Notes: generated by a model not told the origin, from the letters alone. A stretch of 64,000 nt of DNA from Strix aluco (GCF_031877795.1 NC_133971.1:17457171-17521170); one strand, 5' to 3'. Shown: positions 45,901 through 59,920, numbered from the stretch's first letter. Program-made: numbers and translations.

Positions 45901-48900
45901 TAGTTAAGTATCATCGTGTTCATTTTGGTGTTGACCTCTCTTATTCTGTTCCTATTATGTTCTTTTTGCTTCAGAATAGCTCATGTCTGGCAAGTGCCTT
46001 GAGATTTCTTGAAGCAATTTTATTTTTCATTTAAGCACATTTTCTTCAGGAGGAGCAGATACATAATTTAAAGAATAAATCATCCTCCCCTTCCTTTCTC
46101 CAAGTCTGGAAAGGTAATGGAGATACATTATACTTACTAGTACTTTTGCTCAGTGTAACTTTTTTCATAAATACAGTCTCATGGGAAGCCTTAAGAACCT
46201 TTCAGCATATGTTGCTAATTCACGTGTATAAATTAATAGCTGATTATGTTACATAATAAATTAAGAGCAAGTGCTGCAAGTGTTACAAGAACTTGCCCTG
46301 TCCAAAATAAACAAAACCTTGAGAACAATTTATAGATTCTCAGGGGTAGATTTTGAGTTTTGTTGTTTTGTGAACAGAGCTGTTGCACCTCAGAGGTTCT
46401 GGTGTACTCATAAGTGGTGTATATAACTTGACACTGCAGACTTCTGTTCTCCAGATAGGTGTAAATGCTCAGCTTCTGTGAATTACATATGATCTTACTC
46501 ATGTGAAAGAGACTTCTTTAAATTCAAGGTAAGTATAGGCCTGAGTGTCATCAATGACTCAGTGGTGGAATTGAAATACTCTTTCTTAACAGGAATCTTT
46601 CTAAAATGCTTGAAATTCATAATAAAGAATGGTGATTAAAAAAAAAAAAAAGTAGCACATAGACTAGCACCTTCAGTTTGCTGGTCTTTCTGAAAATAGT
46701 GCCTTATGAGTGTTTTATTTTCCTGATTCACCACTGTATGAATCATTTGCCTTTTAGTTTCCTGACCATGTCAATATCCTCGTAGCAACCACATTGAAAA
46801 AAATACTGAATGTACTCACCAGCTGGCACAGGACCCTGTTTCTTTGCTTTTTTCCAACCCCTCCCCCCCCCCCCCCCCTTCTTTCAGGCTCTGTTTTTCA
46901 GTCAAGTCCTATAGTTTTGTACACTTCTGTCTGTGATGCAGCTTGGAAATGAAGCCCTGTAGGAATGAGAGGTACAGGTTGCCATGGCAACTCGGGTGGT
47001 GGTGGCGGTTTTTTTTTCCTTCACTTGTTTTGTTTTGTTGTGATAGGAAGTGTTGAGATGCCCTACATAATGCTGAGACTACCCAAGTTAAAAGAGGAAG
47101 AACACTTATCTTGGGGTTACATATAGTAATAATTTGGCCTAAATTTTAATCGTGGTCTGTTTCTTTTAAAATTACAACTCTGCTGTGGAGATTAAGTGAG
47201 TGATACTGTAGGTAAGATTAGCAGTGGTTTTTAGTACCCTCAAAATTTTTTATTAAGTCTTTCTGTTCTGTGTTCAGTTTTTAGAGGGAAGGTGGAACCA
47301 AGTGCACCTCCTAGGGATTGTAGCCCTCCTGCTTACTGGTTGTATCACTGAGCGAAGGACACTGGTTTTATGTAAAATGCTGCCTGTCTCTCTTTCTTTG
47401 ATCCACTCAAAGGCTTTTGTGTGTTCTGGAGGGGATTCTTGGGTGTTCCCCCCGCTTCCCCGAGAACACTGAGCAGACTCATTGAGGTGCTGTGTGTACA
47501 GGGTGCCTGTGTGGTGTACATTGTGTGCCCCTGGTGATACACCCCATAGGTGCAGGACTACATTATGGCTGCTCTGAATGGTGTAGTGTTGAGAATGTCT
47601 CTAAATCTTTGAGTATTGTGAGGGATTCGAGGGAACTGTGTTAACATCACAGTTTTCTGCCAAAATGCCATCATGGCTTATGAAGTCCTATCATGCATTA
47701 AACTCTGCTGTGATCTGCTCTGTTTATTTAAGTGTAACTCAAATGCTTTTTCAAAGCTGAAGATGTGCTACTGTTATTTCCCTTTTATAAGTGGGGAGGC
47801 ATTTTGGCTTGAATATGTCTAAAATTGCAGAAGTGTTAACAGGACTGATTTTTGTAGGAGACATCTGTGTTGTCCACGTGGGTTTTCAGAAACTATTGAA
47901 GTATGACATTAACACTGTGATGTGTGAAGTTATATGCACTGTACTGTGCAACTAGGGATAGTGATGCAGGAGGCCATGTATGTGAGGGCTGGAAACCTGC
48001 AAGGTTTATGTAGGTTGCCTAAGCATTACAAAGTTTTAGCTGTAAGGATGCTGGCAGTAAACAACAAATTGTTTTAGTAAATTTTCCTTTAAATTGAAGG
48101 CTGGATCAGGCTGCCTTTTGTTTTTTGTTGTGTTACTCTGTTCTGAATACTGTAAGCTATAGCTCTGTGTTTTGACCAGTGGCTGTGACTCAGCTGGAGA
48201 GTACTGATAAAACAATTGACAAAGTTTCTCTTTGTGAAGTGTCACTCTGAAAGCAGTGAGGTGAAGAGGCTGTTGCAGACAACAGCTGCAGGGAGTTGAG
48301 TACCATGACTTTAGCATTCATGACACCGGTGTGCATGTCCTACAGTAGGTGGTTCTGTGGTCCAGCAGGGTTTTCATCGTTACTCTCCTGTTTTTAACTG
48401 TTACATGTTTCTCTGCCCCTGCTGTCCTGTTTCGCTTAGAGGTGCTGCAGAGCTGGCACCTCTATACTCTAGCCACTGTTTTTTATCTATGGTTCAGTTG
48501 ATTGCATGGGCAACCTGCAGCAGAAGACAAAAGAGGCTCCAGCTTAAGACAGAGCCAGACAAAAAGACCAATGTTTAAGTGGTCTTCAAGAGGCTTGTCT
48601 GTAGTGGTATCTGGTACTTGGTTTTCTTCTTTACCCCTATGGCATCTTGCTGAAATTTTGAGTTGGGTATCCCTTCAAGGGTGTTGGGAGCTATAGCCTT
48701 TCACTACAGGTGCGGTGAGGGTGATCAGAGGTTTCTCTGTCAGACTTCAAGCTGTCTTGACCCTTTCGAGCTGTATAAAGGCTGCAGACTGGAAGACATG
48801 GCTTTTTGCCATGTGTTACATGGTTTGGCATCTGGTTTGTATGGGCAACCTTCATCCTCTAGCCTCTACAAAAGAGCTACTGGAATACTTAATTGTTTGG

Positions 48901-51900
48901 CCTCAGATAGGCAGATTTCTGTGGTTCAGAGACATTTTCAGGATCCATCTTCAGCATCACTGAGTACCACTGTTAGCCCCCTAAGATGGGAAGCTTGTAA
49001 TTTTCTGGAAGGAGAGTCACAGCCATCCCAATGGTCTCTGGCTGTTGCATGGTGGGTGTGACTTCCCAGTAGTGTGTTACCATGCTAGAACCATTCAGTG
49101 GAAAGACAAATTCAGCAGACAGAGGGCAAAAAACTCTGTCCCTCTAGGCTCCCTGTGCAACTCCAAGTTGTGAGTGGGATGCCTCTTCCTCTGAAGGATC
49201 CTTTTTGGGGAACTGTCAGGAGATGAGTTGCTGAGCTCTCTCCTGATGTTGTCCCCTTCTTGTCTCCCTCTTGGAGATTTCTGGTTTTTCATCAGTGAAC
49301 CAGTGCCTTGTCCCAGGGCACTGTCTTGTCTTTGGCCTAATCCTTCAGAAAAGAGAAGGTGTTAGTGCTTTCTGGATTTGAATGCAAGTTTGGCACTAGC
49401 TATCTTCCATCTCTCTGAAGAAGAAAAAGCTCTTAGGGTTGGGGACCTGTTCTGTGCTAAAGTCACACACCTTTGAAATTCTGTGCCCACCTTCATTTTG
49501 CAGGTGGGAAGTCTGAGCCAGCTGTCTTTCAAGAGGAAAGAAAGTAAAGTCTAAAGTAAAGGTAGAACTTGGCTTTCTCATAGAATTTAATAGAATAGAA
49601 TCATAGAATAGTTTGGGTTGGAAGGGACTTTTAAAAGTCATCTAGTTCAACTCCTTCTCCACACCCCCCCCCCCCTGCAATGAGGGACATCTTCAGCTAG
49701 ATCAGGTTGCTCAGAGCCCCATCCAGCCTGACCTTTAGTGTATCTACCACCTCTCTGGGCAACCTCTTCCAGTGTTTCACCACCCTCATTGTGAAAAATG
49801 TCTTCCTTACATCTAGTCTGAATCTATCCTCCTTCAGTTTAAAACTATTATCCCTTGTCCTATGGCAACAGGTCCTACTAAAAAGTTTGTCCCCATCTTT
49901 CTTGTAAGTCCCCTTTGAAAGGCCACAGTAAGGCCTCCCTGGAGCCTTTTCTTCTCCAGGCTGAATAACCCCAGCTCTCTCAGCCTTTCCTCATAGAAAG
50001 GGTGTTCCTTCCCTCTGATCATTTTTGTGGCCTCCTCTGGACCTGCACCAACAGGTCCATGTCTTTGCTGTGCTGAGGATCCCAGAGCTGGACGCAGTAC
50101 TCAGGTGGGGTCTCATCAGAGCAGAGTAGAGGGACAAAATCACCACCCCTGACTTGCTGGCCATGCCTCTTTTGATTCAGCCCAGGATAATGGTTAACTT
50201 TCTGGGCTGTGAGTGCACATTTCCGGCTCATGTCCAATTTTTCATCTGCCAATACCTCCAAGCCCTTCTCAGCAGGGTTACTCTCAATCCCTTCATCCCC
50301 CAGCCTGTATTGATACCAGGGGTTGTCCTGACCCATGTACAGGACCTTGCACTTGACCTTGTTGAACCTCTTGAATTCACATGGGCCCACTTCTTGAGCT
50401 TGTCCAAGTCCCTCTGAATGACATCCTGTCCCTCTGAATGGTATCCTGTCCCTCAGGCATATCAACTGCCCCTCTCAGCTTGGTGTTGTCTGTATACTTG
50501 CTGAGGGTGCTCTTGATCCCACTGTCTATGTCATTGGTTAAGATATTAAACAGTACTGGTCCCAATACGGACCCCCAAGGGAGACCACTCATCACTGATC
50601 TCCATCTAGACATTGTGCTGTTGACCACTACCCTGTGGATGTGACCATTCAGCCAATTCATTTCATTGAAGCCTGTATTCAGCCAGGCCATATCGTCACT
50701 GGCCATACTGTACATCGTGGAAGGAGAGTGAACTACAGCATGTTATGTGAAGAGGGTGGACCCCTCTTCTTTGTATAAGCGCAGCTGATAGGGTGTCTAG
50801 GTTTTCTGCTGACTATGCTTATGACCTAGAAAAGCCTCTTGACCAAACGGAGATGCTGCTTTTGCCACTGTGTGGTGTGGCCTGCTTGTGCAGTTGTTTG
50901 CTACTTGGAGTGTGAAGCCCTGATGGAACTGAGCACACAGGGTAGGTGCCTTTGTTGTCTCTCCAGCTGTAGGTGCTTTAGCTTCACCTGCTTAGCAGGA
51001 CTTAGGAAACCTGCTCTGGGTGAAGTCAGGGGATGGGAGGATGGGGATGGTGCTTTTCTGACAGGTGAAGTACTGTTCATTTTTCAGTACTGGGCTTAAG
51101 TGTACCAGGGAAGATGGAGAAGCAAGATGGAGTTTGTTGTCAGATTTCTGAATATTTATAGCCTTACTGATGAGAAAATGAGAGGTCCTTAGGGTAGCCA
51201 AGGGGTTTTGTAAGGCTACCACCATTCAAGCAAACCAACTGTGACCAAATTGGTGCTTTTATGTTTGATGGTTCAAGTATATCACTGAACTCATTTGACT
51301 GTTTCATTATTCAGTAGCTTGTCTCGTTTTCACTTGAGTTGTTGCTATGTTATTTCCTAACAACATATCTGAAATACAGATGAATAGGAATTGAGATGTG
51401 CTGCCCTGAAATTACAGAACTCAGATGTTAGAAAAACATTTCTTTTGGGTATCTATACCTATAATAGAGCTTGCTCTCACACAGACAGTTATGGAAATAA
51501 AAAAAGTACAGCACAATCCACATTGTGCAGGGGGAAACTCCATTTTCATCAGACAGGGTGGATGCTGGTATCTCCATTTAAAGCAGAGCCAGGTATGTCT
51601 GGTTAGTTGGCAAGACTAGAGAGTCTGAAGAGGGAAAGGACCTGGCAGGTACAAGTGATCTATAAGGATGCTCAGTGAACATTTAGAAAACCTTAACAGG
51701 TTTCTAATTTATTCTGGATTTTCAGAGGAAAAATCTGAAAGATTTGCCCTGGTATCAATACAGGCTGGGGGATGAGAGAGAGCAGCCCTGCTGAGAAAGG
51801 CTTGGAGGTGTTGGTGGATGAAAAATTGGGTATGAGCTGGCAGTGCACACTCACAGCCCAGAAAGTCAATCGTATCCTGGGCTGAATCAAAAGATACACA

Positions 51901-54900
51901 ATGTGGTCTCACTGAACCGTAAGACAAGCAAAGGCCCAAAGTTTCTCACTGCAGTGAGAAAGGAGTGTGTTTTTAATGCCTGACTTCTTAAAGCTTTCAG
52001 AAATTTTTCCATTCCTGTCTTGCTGTTGTGTTAAATGCTCTGGGAAGACCAAAGCTTCTAGTGACAGCTTTCCTGGTGACATTTAGCATGCATTACACAA
52101 CAGGCTTCTAAACTTAAACTAGGTTGTGTTTTTGTCTGAGAGAGCACACTGATATTGCATACAGGTCTTTGCATGTTTCTGCTGAATTGGGAAATAAGCT
52201 GGCAAGGTCCGTGTACTGCATCCAGCATTCTTTTCAGTGAATAGTCACAGTATTCAGGCTGGCCTGTGGTCACAGTCCTAAACAAAAAAGCTAAATGTGT
52301 CTGTGTTGGCAAGCTGCTACAATGGAAAAGGAGCTCAAAGCTGTGTAAAAAATGTTAAAGTTAAGTCCCACGAACTTCTAGTGAAAAGAGAGCATTGCTT
52401 TTAGGTTACTCCGTGAAAATAGCATCTCTACCATCAGCTTGAATGGTCCTTTCTGCATAAGCGGTCTTATAACTGTGTTTTATATTATAATTTAAAACCA
52501 TTGAGATTTGGAAAAAAAAAAAAGTCTTTTTCTCCGATCTGTGACTACTTAGCCTGTGGGCATTTCCTCAAAGCTGTTGTCTTCTAATTGTCATATGGAT
52601 CTCTTCACTGAATGCAAAGATGATCCTGCTTGCAGGATAGAGGACTACTTCAGAAGTGTCTGAAAAAGCCCCTAAAAGGTAGAGGCACCATAAGATTAAG
52701 CTTCTATTTTGGCTTCTGTCATGTCAGGCACATGCCGTGGAAGAACAGTAAGAGAGGGGGAAATAATCTACTTTGACCAAAATAAAACTTTGTTTTGATA
52801 GTTAGACAGACTTGGCCTCATTTGTCTTGGTGCTGATGTGCCCTTTTAAGTCTCACTGATTCATTGTTTGAAAGTAGAGACTGTTATTGCTGTCTTGCGT
52901 AACAGCTTTGAAGCTTTGTTTTACTCCCTGGCTTTGCTAGGTTTCTTGTTTGTTTTGCTCTGTCCATCTACAGGCAGTTGTCCTTCCTCCTTCTGTCTTA
53001 AGTATGCTGCAGTAGCTATGCCTCCTGCACTGGGCATCCTTGCCATTGTGTGCATGGGTGTACTTCTATGAAACGAATTTGAGCAAGCTGATTCCTCCAT
53101 GTTCAGCTCTTCTGTACCTGTCTTCCTTCCCCAAGTGCTCGTAACCAGCCTCTTCATAAACCAGTGCTACTGTTTCATGACTGCAAGCCCTGGCAGAACC
53201 GAGGTGGAAGCTAAGACATCTCTATGAGTGCTGGGAAACAAAATGGGAATTTTGGAAGCCTTTCCAGGTCCTGGACCAAAGCAGTTTGGTTTGGAGATCC
53301 CCAGAAGGCAGAGGGCCCTGCTGTGTTTCAGGGTAACCCTGGGGAAAGTGGCTGGACTGAACAAGTGTTTGCTTCCCCTTCTGTAGTCTTGTTTTTCTGA
53401 GCATCTTAGCAGAAGACAGGTATAAGTGAGGATACTGCTCATGGAAGGTTCCCTCTGAAACTGAAAGCTGGCATTCACAATGTGTGAAATGCTAAAATAA
53501 AACTACAGTGACTGCAGGCCTGGATTTTGGTGGCAGACAAAAGCGATAGAGGGAAGTAATGAACTTGAACAAGGTCACAGGTGGATTCATGGCAGCAGTG
53601 TCTTAGGGCTTATGCTACTCAACTCAATAACAGCCCACCACCCTCTTACAAGGGCCAGTAGTGAGCTGAGAATTCAGGTTGGACATCATCTGCTGAGGAT
53701 TGCATAAGAAACTTTTAATCTACCATTTTATTGCCTGGGGTCAATGAATGTAAAGTGATGTGCATGAAGTGAGGAAAAATGCTCTTACAAGTCCATGAAC
53801 CTTGAGTCAGCTTTTACAGATCAGGCAACAAATGAAGTTAGAGTTGTAATGATGCATCTAGGGAAATACATGCCCAGTGTGTAATTGTCAAAAAAAGGCA
53901 GAATGAATGCTAGAGAGTATTAGGAAAGGAATGGGGAAGAGTGGCACAAAAGCCACCTCTGTGCCATGATATAAACTCAGTGTGCATGGACTGTCTGTGC
54001 AGTGACTGAGCTGCTGGCAAGCCCATAGGAGTTTCATGCAGCATTAGATTGTCAAGAAGGCATTTTCTTTTTATTTTTTTAATCCCCTTTGTAATTCTTT
54101 AATGTAGTCCATGTAAATTTATAGGTTTTTTTGTAGAGGATTGTAGAGAGTTTTCATTTATGTAATACTCCTACATATATCAGGCCATCCAGTCCAGTAA
54201 GCTCTCCAAGACAGGGACTTCTTCCAAGTCTTACATTTAACAAGATGCCCCCGAGAATTACTGCTTTTCATTTAGTTTTATTTATATTCACATTAATGAG
54301 CTGAGTATGTTCTTTAATGCATTGCACTTAAATTTTTCCAGAAATGAAAAATTTATTGTGCAGTCATAGCTGGGAAAACAATTCTGAGTCACTAGACCAT
54401 TACTGGCTGAGCTAATGGTTTGGTCTAAAAACAAGAAGCAGCTCTTTAGTCAACTATGTCATTCAGTAATCTATAACCTTTGTTAAAGATTAGAAGAAAC
54501 TTTGGCAGGCAGTTGCTGGGAGTTAAAATTTGTACAGGTGAGCAAAATGGAAGTGAGTGAGTTACAGCACTCACTGATACCGCCGAACAAAATGAGATTA
54601 TTATTTGCCAAGTCATCCAGGCAATATTGAGGAGTTGTGGTGTTGTCACTCCATGTCAGGGTATGAAGTCTTCCCAGCGCTGGCTGTGTGACAGGCAGTT
54701 GGCCAAAACATGGTGGTGTTTCTTGGGTGTTACAGAAGTTTGCTGTGGGTCTGCCATGTGCCAGTGATCTGCTTGGCCGCAGGAACTTGCCCCTGTCTTT
54801 GGGTGCAGGAGCTCTCTCTTTCTGAGAGTCCTCAGTGTGACCTGTGGCAATGAGAAGGGTGATGGCTCCTGTGTTACTATCAGACCATGTCCTGCAAAAC

Positions 54901-57900
54901 CCATGGGTTGTGGCACCCTGCAGTGAAGACAACAGGAGGGAATTGTTGGAAGATGGAGAGAGTGTTACTGCTGCTTGTGGTACTGGTGCAAGTTAACTGA
55001 GATGTAAGAACCAGAGACAGAGGGGCAGGGGTCAACTGACAGGACAACAAATCCAGACAACAGAGGGTTGGAGGAGGAACCACCATTTACTTTGCAGGTC
55101 CTTTTGTTATGCTCAAAATTAGTGCTCACTGAAATAAGAGAAGTTCTCTTGGATTAAGAAGGCACATGTGAATAGGACCACAGTGAGTCATTTAAACTGG
55201 TCACACTTCCAGGAGAGGATCAAATCCACTTTGCTCTTTGTGTTGACATCCTTGGTTCTCCTTGGAGAGCAATTTGGTAGCTCTGCTTTTAAAAGTGTTT
55301 AGCAAATGTAAAATTAGATTTATAAATAAAAAGTTAAAATAAAAAGACTAACATGTTAAAATACAAATTTACAAATTTATGTTTGAAAAACAGTAAAACT
55401 GAATCGTGGTTTCTCCTCAAAGAGGAAACAAAAGTAATTTTCAACACCTTTTAGGTTTTTGCTAAGGACTGTGTGGTCTTCTTAAAAGTGGAAGAAGATT
55501 TTTTTGTTAAATTTGATATTTCATAAGTGATTCTCACCCAGCCATTGTTTGCATGGGGCACTGATACGTTGCTAGAGTCTGTACAGGGTATAGTCCACCT
55601 TTCTCTTCTTTTCACTTTTGGGATCTGCTTTCAAGTCTGCCTTGAGGGCAGAGAGAAAAAGGGTTATAGGGAAAGAAGTGTGGCATATTGGAGGGTGTGA
55701 ATAGCCCTTGCTTTGCTACCAAGTGTCACACAGCTCATGAGTTACAGTAATACACAGCTTTTATCTCCTGCCTTCCTAGGGAGGGCTGGGGAGAGATGTT
55801 TTCTGTTACCTTTTAAGTGTATGTTTGGAGAGCTACTGGCTGTATGTTCACTGGGTGTTGCCATACGCTCGCCTTGCCTTTTCCTTTATTAAATCACCAA
55901 GTCAGGCAAAATGTGATAAGGAAAGTGGCCCTGGGAAGGTTTATGAGCAGAGACTGCTGTAAAGCCACGTCTCATGCTTAATGTGGACAGGGAGCAGTCC
56001 TGTGGTGCCTGATGGCCACCTGGCTTCTTGCTGTGCATTGGGAATATCTAATTTTTCATATGAATGAAGTCACTGATTATTGAATAGAGGAGGGGAGCAA
56101 GGGAAAGTTGTCAAACATGGTTGCTGTAGCCTGACTGTACAGTTAGGTGCTCAGAGAGACCACGTAAAGTCCCCCAAACCTGCAAGTAAATGATTTTGTG
56201 GATTCTGTCAAGGTCTCTTGAAATCACGTCCGTTCATCTTCCCTCAGTGTTGTATACCTTCGTGCAGCTTGAACGTGGATATAGCTGCCTTGTGTTCAAA
56301 GTCCAGTTTGAAGGTTGCAGGCAATGTTTTCTTCAGACATACCTCAAGTGTTTGTCTCTTCCTTCATCCATGCTGTTAGGTACTTTTGGCAGTGCTTAAA
56401 ACGCTTAGCTGAAGGATGTACTGAGTGCTCCAGCCTCTCAAGCCTGTCTGAAACCATCAGTTTTGTATACAGTATCAGAAAGCTGCAGTTGAAATTGCTT
56501 TGTTTTTACTTAGGCAATCCATAGATGTCTGCTGATAGCACATCACTGAGTTTGTATGTTTGAAGAAATTGTCTTCCTATAAATAAAGAGCCTGTCCTCA
56601 TCCTTTGCCTTTAAATGCTTTTTCCTCAAAATTTTCCATTTCATCTCCTGAAACGTCACACAGCGTCTTCTGGCTTCTCACCCCTTAAAAAACACCAAAC
56701 TCCTCCTGTCTGTCAGAACTTCACACTTAATTGTGTTGCCCCTCTGGAACTACTGATACAAATTTAGGATTCCCACTCCCCCTCCCCTCCCCCCTCCAAA
56801 ATATTGTTCATGCTTCAGTTTGGCTTGCTGCCATATTTTTTTCCTTTCTTTGGGGAATGTGGAAAACAAAAACAAAATGGTGACTTGTAAGAGTTAGCTC
56901 ACCCCCTGAGGAATTTTGTGGGACAGGAAAAAGACACGTAGCCAGAATGCATCCTCCCTGCTGAATTTGAGGCATCTGACAAGCAGAGGAGGGGTGCGTG
57001 AGTACCTCCTGAAAAGTATGTGAAAATCTTTCATGGAGAATGTTACAATCTCTGTTTTGGGCACTGCTGATAGCCTGCTGTTTGTCTCCTGACATTCCTT
57101 AATTTGATTCTTTTCAAATACTTCAATGTTTCCCTTGAATTTTAGGAAATTCATTATTTTGCATGTTGTCTTTTTCTGTATGCACTCAGTCAAACAATTA
57201 AAACCTTTATGCACCTTCCTATTTTACTCCATGTCTGAGACCTTAATTCACCTTTTGATTTTACTGCTTGTATGAAGTTGCTGGCTTGAATTCTTCTTTT
57301 GTATATTTTTCGGTGCCATGAGATGTTTCCTCAGCTGAAACATGAGGTGCTGTCTTTATGCTTGTCACTGAAAAGAGAAAATTGAGTGGTATTATGTAGT
57401 GACTTGAGTTGTCTGAATAAATGGAGAACATCGCTCAAGGTCCTTGCTCATGGGAGGAGCCTTACTTCTATCAGCTGGTTTGGAGACACCTCTGAGTTCT
57501 CCGAGTTGTTTGTGTAGGTCTTGGTTAACTTGTGTATTGAGTTATTGTGTGTGCACTTAAAGCTAGTAGCCACTTGGAGATACTGGTGTTGCAGACTTCA
57601 GTTGCCTGCTGCTTCTTGCAGATCATAAAATTTCTGAGAGCAATCTGCAGCACCTTACTCTGTTCTTTCCTTTGTAGTCTGCCTGCTTCTGAATGAGAAA
57701 AACAAGAAAAACAGTGCCATTTCACTGAATTTCATTAGTCACTGATGCTTTCTCCTCGACACGCTCTCACCCCTTTACAGAATTCTTGACAGCTGCATAT
57801 TTATATTTGAAGCTTCATATTGTCACCTTTTGTGGGTTGACGCTGTGGGAACCTTTGTCACCATGCTTCTGACTGCAGAGGTCAGTCCCCCTCACCTAGC

Positions 57901-59920
57901 CAGGTTCAGCTGAGCTTTGAGCACCACCTGTGAGACAGTGAAGAGGCTACCTGAACAAAGGGCTGGGGCAAATGTCTTCCTGCTGTGGCAGGGCATATGT
58001 GGTGAATTTCAGATTAGCTGGTAGCTTTTCTTCTGCAGCCTCTGCAGATCTGCTCTTGTAGCAACCAGCTGACCCTCCTAAAAGTGTCAGTAGAAATGGT
58101 GCAGAGACCTGAGGAGAGAGTAGAGTACTTCTATCTACATCCATCTTGTGGTAACATACATAAGTTTGATAAGAATTCACCAGTTCTCTGTGTGGTTGTA
58201 CCTGTTTTCTAGAGCAGGACTTACATCTTTAATCTGCCCGGATAATCACTTTTTTCTCTTTCGTCTCCTCTGTGCTGATGGGCTGTGTGCTCCTTCCACC
58301 ATAGTAACCACCTCCAAATGTGCTGGGCATCTGCATTTTCAGCTCTGAGAATCTGCTTTATCATCCCTTCATTGGCTTGTTTCCACCCCTTATCTGTCCC
58401 ACTTAGTCAGGAATGCTATCAACTTTTAAAGATGCATGTAACACTTCATAGCACCCAGCAGAAGGTTTGGATCAGCTCTCGCCCCACTTTCTTTCATCAG
58501 TGCAGTAATCACTCGGTGTTCAACTATTAGTGATGAGTAACATGTTTTTACGCAGTAGGGACTTGCAGTGCTGCTTCTTTTTCTGACTTGCAGACAAATG
58601 AAAAACAAATGTCTGGCCACTGCTTACATTAAGATGAGTACCAATGTGAAAAGGGTCATCTTTTTGTGCCACCAAAAGGAAAGGTTACTTTACATGGACT
58701 GGCAGTAAGCTGTGTAGAGAAGTGGACCGGATTTTAATGGCTTGAGTTGGCATGGGAGAAGTGGTGTTGTGAAATCAGAAATTGGTGAGCTAGAGAAAGG
58801 GTAGGAGAGGAAAATTGTTTGCTTTTGATGGCACTAGCACATACAGTCAGTAATGGCAGTGGGCTGCAGATGGGAAGCTTGAAGCACATGGGAGTTTTTT
58901 CAGTTACTGGTGAAATTTAGGAAGTGGTATAGTGTGCTTCTTAAAAGGAGGGATGTGCAAAAACCTCCTGTGTACAGCAGCAGTTGCCACTGGCCCAGCA
59001 CTGGGAGAGGTCTGCTCTTCCATGCAAGAGGTCAGGGCCTGAGTATCTGTGTAAAGCTTCACACTTGAACTGGTAGAGGGTAATTCTGAGAGGAGGACTC
59101 TAAAGCTGTAGCTGCATGACTTGATTAGTTCCTAAATAATGTGAGGTGGTAGGAATGAAATAAAGAATCCCTTGTTTTCTTTGCACAGCTTAATATAATG
59201 TAAATCCATGGTAAGCTGTGGAAAATATCACCCCCATGAGAAATTATTTTTTCAAATGCCGTCTTGCTTGAAAGCATGCTTTGTGAAGCTCGGGTGGAAT
59301 TCTAAACTTGTTGCTTCCACAGTAAAAGAAATAATTAGTTGCTCTTGACTTTCAAAGCTGCATGCAACTGGTGATCTTCAGTTTCTTCATCTGTTATGCT
59401 CAGTGTGTATCAATACTGTGTTTTCTCCTGTCACATGCACTAGCTTGTAGAATAATTACATTTCAAACATGTAGCTTTGGCTACATCAGAGAGCTATTTT
59501 GGACTTTAGACTGTTTAAAATATCTTTTGAAATTTAAGAGGTCATTTTGGTGCTTATGGACAGAGAGTGTGGGAGGGCATGACTTGCTGTAGGCCTGTAA
59601 TGCATTGGGATAAACTCTCCTTCCTTTTCCATTGCCAATATCTTAGTAACAAAATGAGCTGGAATTCACGCACTGCAAGAGTGGGACATTCATGTACATT
59701 CTCAAACCTAGGGGAGAGCAAATGTGTTTAAAAAAGATGTGTTCCTAATTGTATTTGACTCCGTATTATTTTTTTGTTTGTTTTTCACAAAGTCCCTTGT
59801 TTGTGAAGACTTGTTCATGGTTCTTATTTTATTTCCATAGTTTGCAACTTCATGTCTCATGAAAAGTGCCTCAAGAATGTCAAGATACCATGCTCATGTA
59901 TTGCTCCCAGCCTTGTAAGG
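36718..59920 (+). CDS. DGKQ: Theta-type diacylglycerol kinase (DGKQ or close paralogue), first 92 residues
   Basis: Two exons (36718-36913, 59841-59920) join in frame with GT-AG borders. The product begins [20 protein letters not shown], then carries a C1 domain. Its zinc ligands are complete: H36, C49, C52, C64, C67, H72, C75 and C83, in the spacing HX12CX2CX11CX2CX4HX2CX7C. The stretches [20 protein letters not shown] and [17 protein letters not shown] closely match DGK theta, as does the N-terminal SPVLG segment; this was judged from memory. Diacylglycerol kinases phosphorylate diacylglycerol to phosphatidic acid and so damp PKC-type signalling. Theta has three cysteine-rich domains, a Ras-association/PH-like region and the split kinase domain; all but the first C1 lie beyond the right edge. 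Whether this is the orthologue of human DGKQ or a paralogue cannot be settled from 92 residues. Confidence 0.87.
36911..36960 (+). repeat. G-rich tandem repeat at the exon 1 donor
   Basis: Immediately after the donor the plus strand has an array of about three GTGCGGGG-like units with runs of 3-7 G. Four or more G-runs at short spacing match the general G-quadruplex pattern, so the nascent RNA could fold next to the 5' splice site. Fold formation is inference. Confidence 0.6.
37041..37461 (+). repeat. Long TAA-rich degenerate microsatellite
   Basis: About 420 bp of TAATAATAA, AATTCTAA and AAAGTCTAA variants with almost no G. It begins right after the CpG island, giving an abrupt switch from very high to very low GC. 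The 202-residue minus frame at 37346-37954 derives partly from it and is not a gene. Confidence 0.85.
39711..39770 (+). repeat. 30-bp tandem duplication
   Basis: CAGACTGGCACATGCCTATG plus ten more bases occurs at 39711-39740 and again at 39741-39770, with one difference at the last base. The near identity suggests a recent duplication. Confidence 0.93.
46863..46878 (+). repeat. C16 homopolymer tract
   Basis: Sixteen consecutive C, preceded by CCCCT and followed by TTCTTTC. Likely length-variable and error-prone in sequencing. Confidence 0.9.
49580..50718 (-). mobile_element. CR1 LINE, 1.1-kb 3' fragment with part of the reverse transcriptase
   Basis: On the plus strand it begins with TAGAATCATAGAATAG and GGTTGGAAGGGAC, the complement of the CR1 3' end. 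The minus frame 50377-50715 reads [20 protein letters not shown] then [13 protein letters not shown], from the reverse transcriptase palm. The catalytic DD pair is replaced (TDN), and the frame is broken downstream, so the copy is dead. It is antisense to the DGKQ-like gene. Confidence 0.95.
51747..51893 (+). mobile_element. CR1 LINE, internal fragment
   Basis: CCCTGGTATCAATACAGGCT through CCCAGAAAGTCAATCGTATC matches the CR1 segment just after the reverse transcriptase. It ends abruptly at CAAAAG, with no 3' tail. Confidence 0.88.
59841..59920 (+). CDS. DGKQ: DGKQ-like exon 2 (residues 66-92)
   Basis: An 80-bp exon between the acceptor TTTCCATAG and donor GTGAGT. Two bases complete V66, then [17 protein letters not shown] and SCIAPSLVR follow. 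It supplies the last four C1 zinc ligands (C67, H72, C75, C83) and ends in phase 0. The phase and residues fit exon 1 exactly, although the exons are 22.9 kb apart. Confidence 0.93.

Larger units (their letters stand above)
36914..59840 (+). other. Intron 1 of the DGKQ-like gene
   Basis: 22,927 bp between GTAAGG and ...CCATAG. It contains the TAA-rich tract at 37041, a tandem duplication at 39711, a C tract at 46863 and CR1 copies at 49580 and 51747. No other gene is evident on either strand; open frames are short and unlinked. Confidence 0.85.

Noticed and set aside
50377..50715. 112-residue open frame as a host gene
   Set aside because: It is part of a CR1 reverse transcriptase with its catalytic pair lost.
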